16,649 nucleotides of DNA, from the NCBI GenBank assembly GCA_020052975.1, contig JAGVOC010000478.1, positions 1-16,649 on the forward strand, written 5' to 3'. This document shows, piece by piece, positions 16,006 through 16,649 of this stretch. A program made the position numbers and the translations under genes. This stretch comes from Desulfobacterales bacterium. GTDB lineage: Bacteria > Desulfobacterota > Desulfobacteria > Desulfobacterales > RPRI01. The notes beneath the pieces were generated by a model. It searched no databases. It saw only the letters and a list, made by a program, of their open reading frames with translations, and had not been told where the DNA came from. The stretch's first letter is position 1. Every line of letters begins with the position of its first letter.

Positions 16006-16649
16006 TCAGGTGGTTGGCTGAACCTGGATATTCTCATCTTTAAATCCGAAGATTGCACTTTGAATGATTCTGGTTACCTTGATCATTTGTTCAGCTTTCA
16101 TATATGCACCACGAATTCTATGTGATTTTTTCCGATATTCTCTTGCATGTTCTTCTGACCAGAAGAAAACACACTCTGTTCAGAATGAATCAATAATACT
16201 GTCATCTTTGATATTGAATAAATTTATATCCGGCACAAAGATTACCGGTTCGCATCTTTCGTCATTAGCTTTATAGTGAAGATTGCTGTCAATCTCAATT
16301 TCCATCGGACAAGAGCAGTGGGCACATTCGGTTTCAATTTTCACATTCAGGTATTCGTTTCGTAATTTCCCTTGCACGAAGGGCGTCGCAAATGCGTCTG
16401 CCGCTCATGCAGCATACAATTTTTCACCTGTATTGAAAGTAATTTTGTGCGGCGTTTTATCAACAGTGACAGGATACGCCCACACAACTTCTCCCTTTCT
16501 GTTTCTGTACAGGAATGTCAAGCGCTTTTCCAGATAATCCAGAGCGGTTTTTACACGATCAGCAGAAAAACCAACCTCGCCTGAAATAAATTCCGCCGAT
16601 AAAGGCATGCCGTTACGCGGGAGTTCTCTTACCACAAAATGATGTATCA
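16006..16649 (-). CDS. MerB-like (organomercurial lyase family) di-selenoprotein, 5' end outside window
   Basis: One minus-strand frame runs from the window edge to TGA 16008-16006 and is interrupted only by UGA at 16407-16405 and 16182-16180. Before the first UGA lies a MerB winged-helix-like region (VRELPRNGMPLSAEFISGEV, then HKITFNTGEKLYAA). The frame continues [U]AADAFATPFVQGK, then IETECAHCSCP, IIDSF[U]TECVFFWSEEHA, and about 40 more residues. Against E. coli R831b MerB (LYAWCALD...FPALIG; SHCAATG; SFCCHVHFFAS) the first UGA falls on catalytic C96, the Asp at +3 on D99, ECAHC on C117 and the second UGA on C159. Each UGA is followed by a SECIS-like hairpin. MerB cleaves carbon-mercury bonds; distant family members may act on other substrates. 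A pseudogene is the main alternative but would need nonsense changes at exactly these two codons. Confidence 0.87.
16150..16182 (-). promoter_or_regulatory. Sec codon 2 and candidate bacterial SECIS hairpin with GGUC loop
   Basis: UGA is at 16182-16180. TTCTTCT (16167-16161) pairs perfectly with AGAAGAA (16156-16150) around loop GGTC (16160-16157), which lies 20-23 nt after the UGA. E. coli fdhF SECIS has the same GGUC loop at nearly the same distance. A possible outer G-C pair (16170 and 16149) would leave two bulged U, reminiscent of the SelB-contacted bulge. Confidence 0.78.
16369..16407 (-). promoter_or_regulatory. Sec codon 1 and candidate bacterial SECIS hairpin
   Basis: UGA is at 16407-16405. 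From 22 nt after it, CCCTT (16383-16379) pairs with AAGGG (16373-16369) around the loop CGTGC (16378-16374). The loop lies 27-31 nt after the UGA and has G in its second position. This agrees with published bacterial SECIS rules as I recall them: loop 16-37 nt away and a G within its first two bases. Confidence 0.65.

Noticed and set aside
16006..16008. A third in-frame UGA at the end of the MerB-like gene might also be selenocysteine.
   Set aside because: Only six codons follow before TAG, no hairpin is evident after it, and the protein has already passed the end of the MerB-homologous region, so it is taken as the true stop.
16180..16649. The MerB-like gene could be a plain pseudogene or two separate small genes.
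   Set aside because: The frame is uninterrupted except at the two codons aligned with catalytic cysteines, there is no frameshift, and both stops have SECIS-like hairpins. The GTG at 16377 that would start a second gene lies inside the conserved FATPFVQGK segment and has no ribosome site.

Overview
The window looks like chromosomal DNA of a strictly anaerobic, selenocysteine-using Desulfobacterota-type bacterium. This is an inference from moderate-to-low GC, an AhcY-type SAM cycle, many small palindromic dispersed repeats, and above all a gene at the right edge that makes sense only if two in-frame UGA codons are read as selenocysteine. No rRNA, tRNA or CRISPR array was seen.

Layout. Positions 1-1490, mostly minus strand, are accessory DNA: the start of a BRO-N/DinD-type antirepressor gene cut by the window edge, a DEDDh 3'-5' exonuclease gene, and the decayed 5' stub of an Eco57I-like restriction-modification gene. 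A palindrome-rich element (about 1496-1709) separates this from a two-gene ABC exporter (1717-3650). Next come a small exported repeat protein (3706-4146) and a tightly overlapping ECF sigma / zinc-finger anti-sigma / Spy-CpxP-like trio (4300-5899), which reads as an envelope-stress module. A leader with a near-consensus promoter and a large imperfect palindrome precedes panC, metK and ahcY (6193-9773): pantothenate synthesis, SAM synthesis and SAH hydrolysis. An LsrF-type thiolase/aldolase gene and a zinc dehydrogenase gene follow, converging on nadK (minus).

YkgJ-type cysteine-cluster and dGTPase genes lie on the minus strand. Divergent from them are a small HsdR-N-like nuclease-fold gene and a nucleoside deaminase gene (plus strand). 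A 234-bp element with imperfect terminal inverted repeats (15758-15991) then separates these from the last gene.

The last gene (16006-16649, minus, 5' end outside the window) is the main result. It encodes a MerB-like (organomercurial lyase family) protein. The two cysteines known to be catalytic in MerB (C96 and C159 of the E. coli R831b enzyme) are both replaced by UGA, the catalytic Asp (D99) is kept at +3, and each UGA is followed at the right distance by a hairpin resembling a bacterial SECIS element. The second hairpin has the same GGUC tetraloop as E. coli fdhF. Conventional gene calling would break it into two or three fragments. I read it as a di-selenocysteine organomercurial-lyase homologue.
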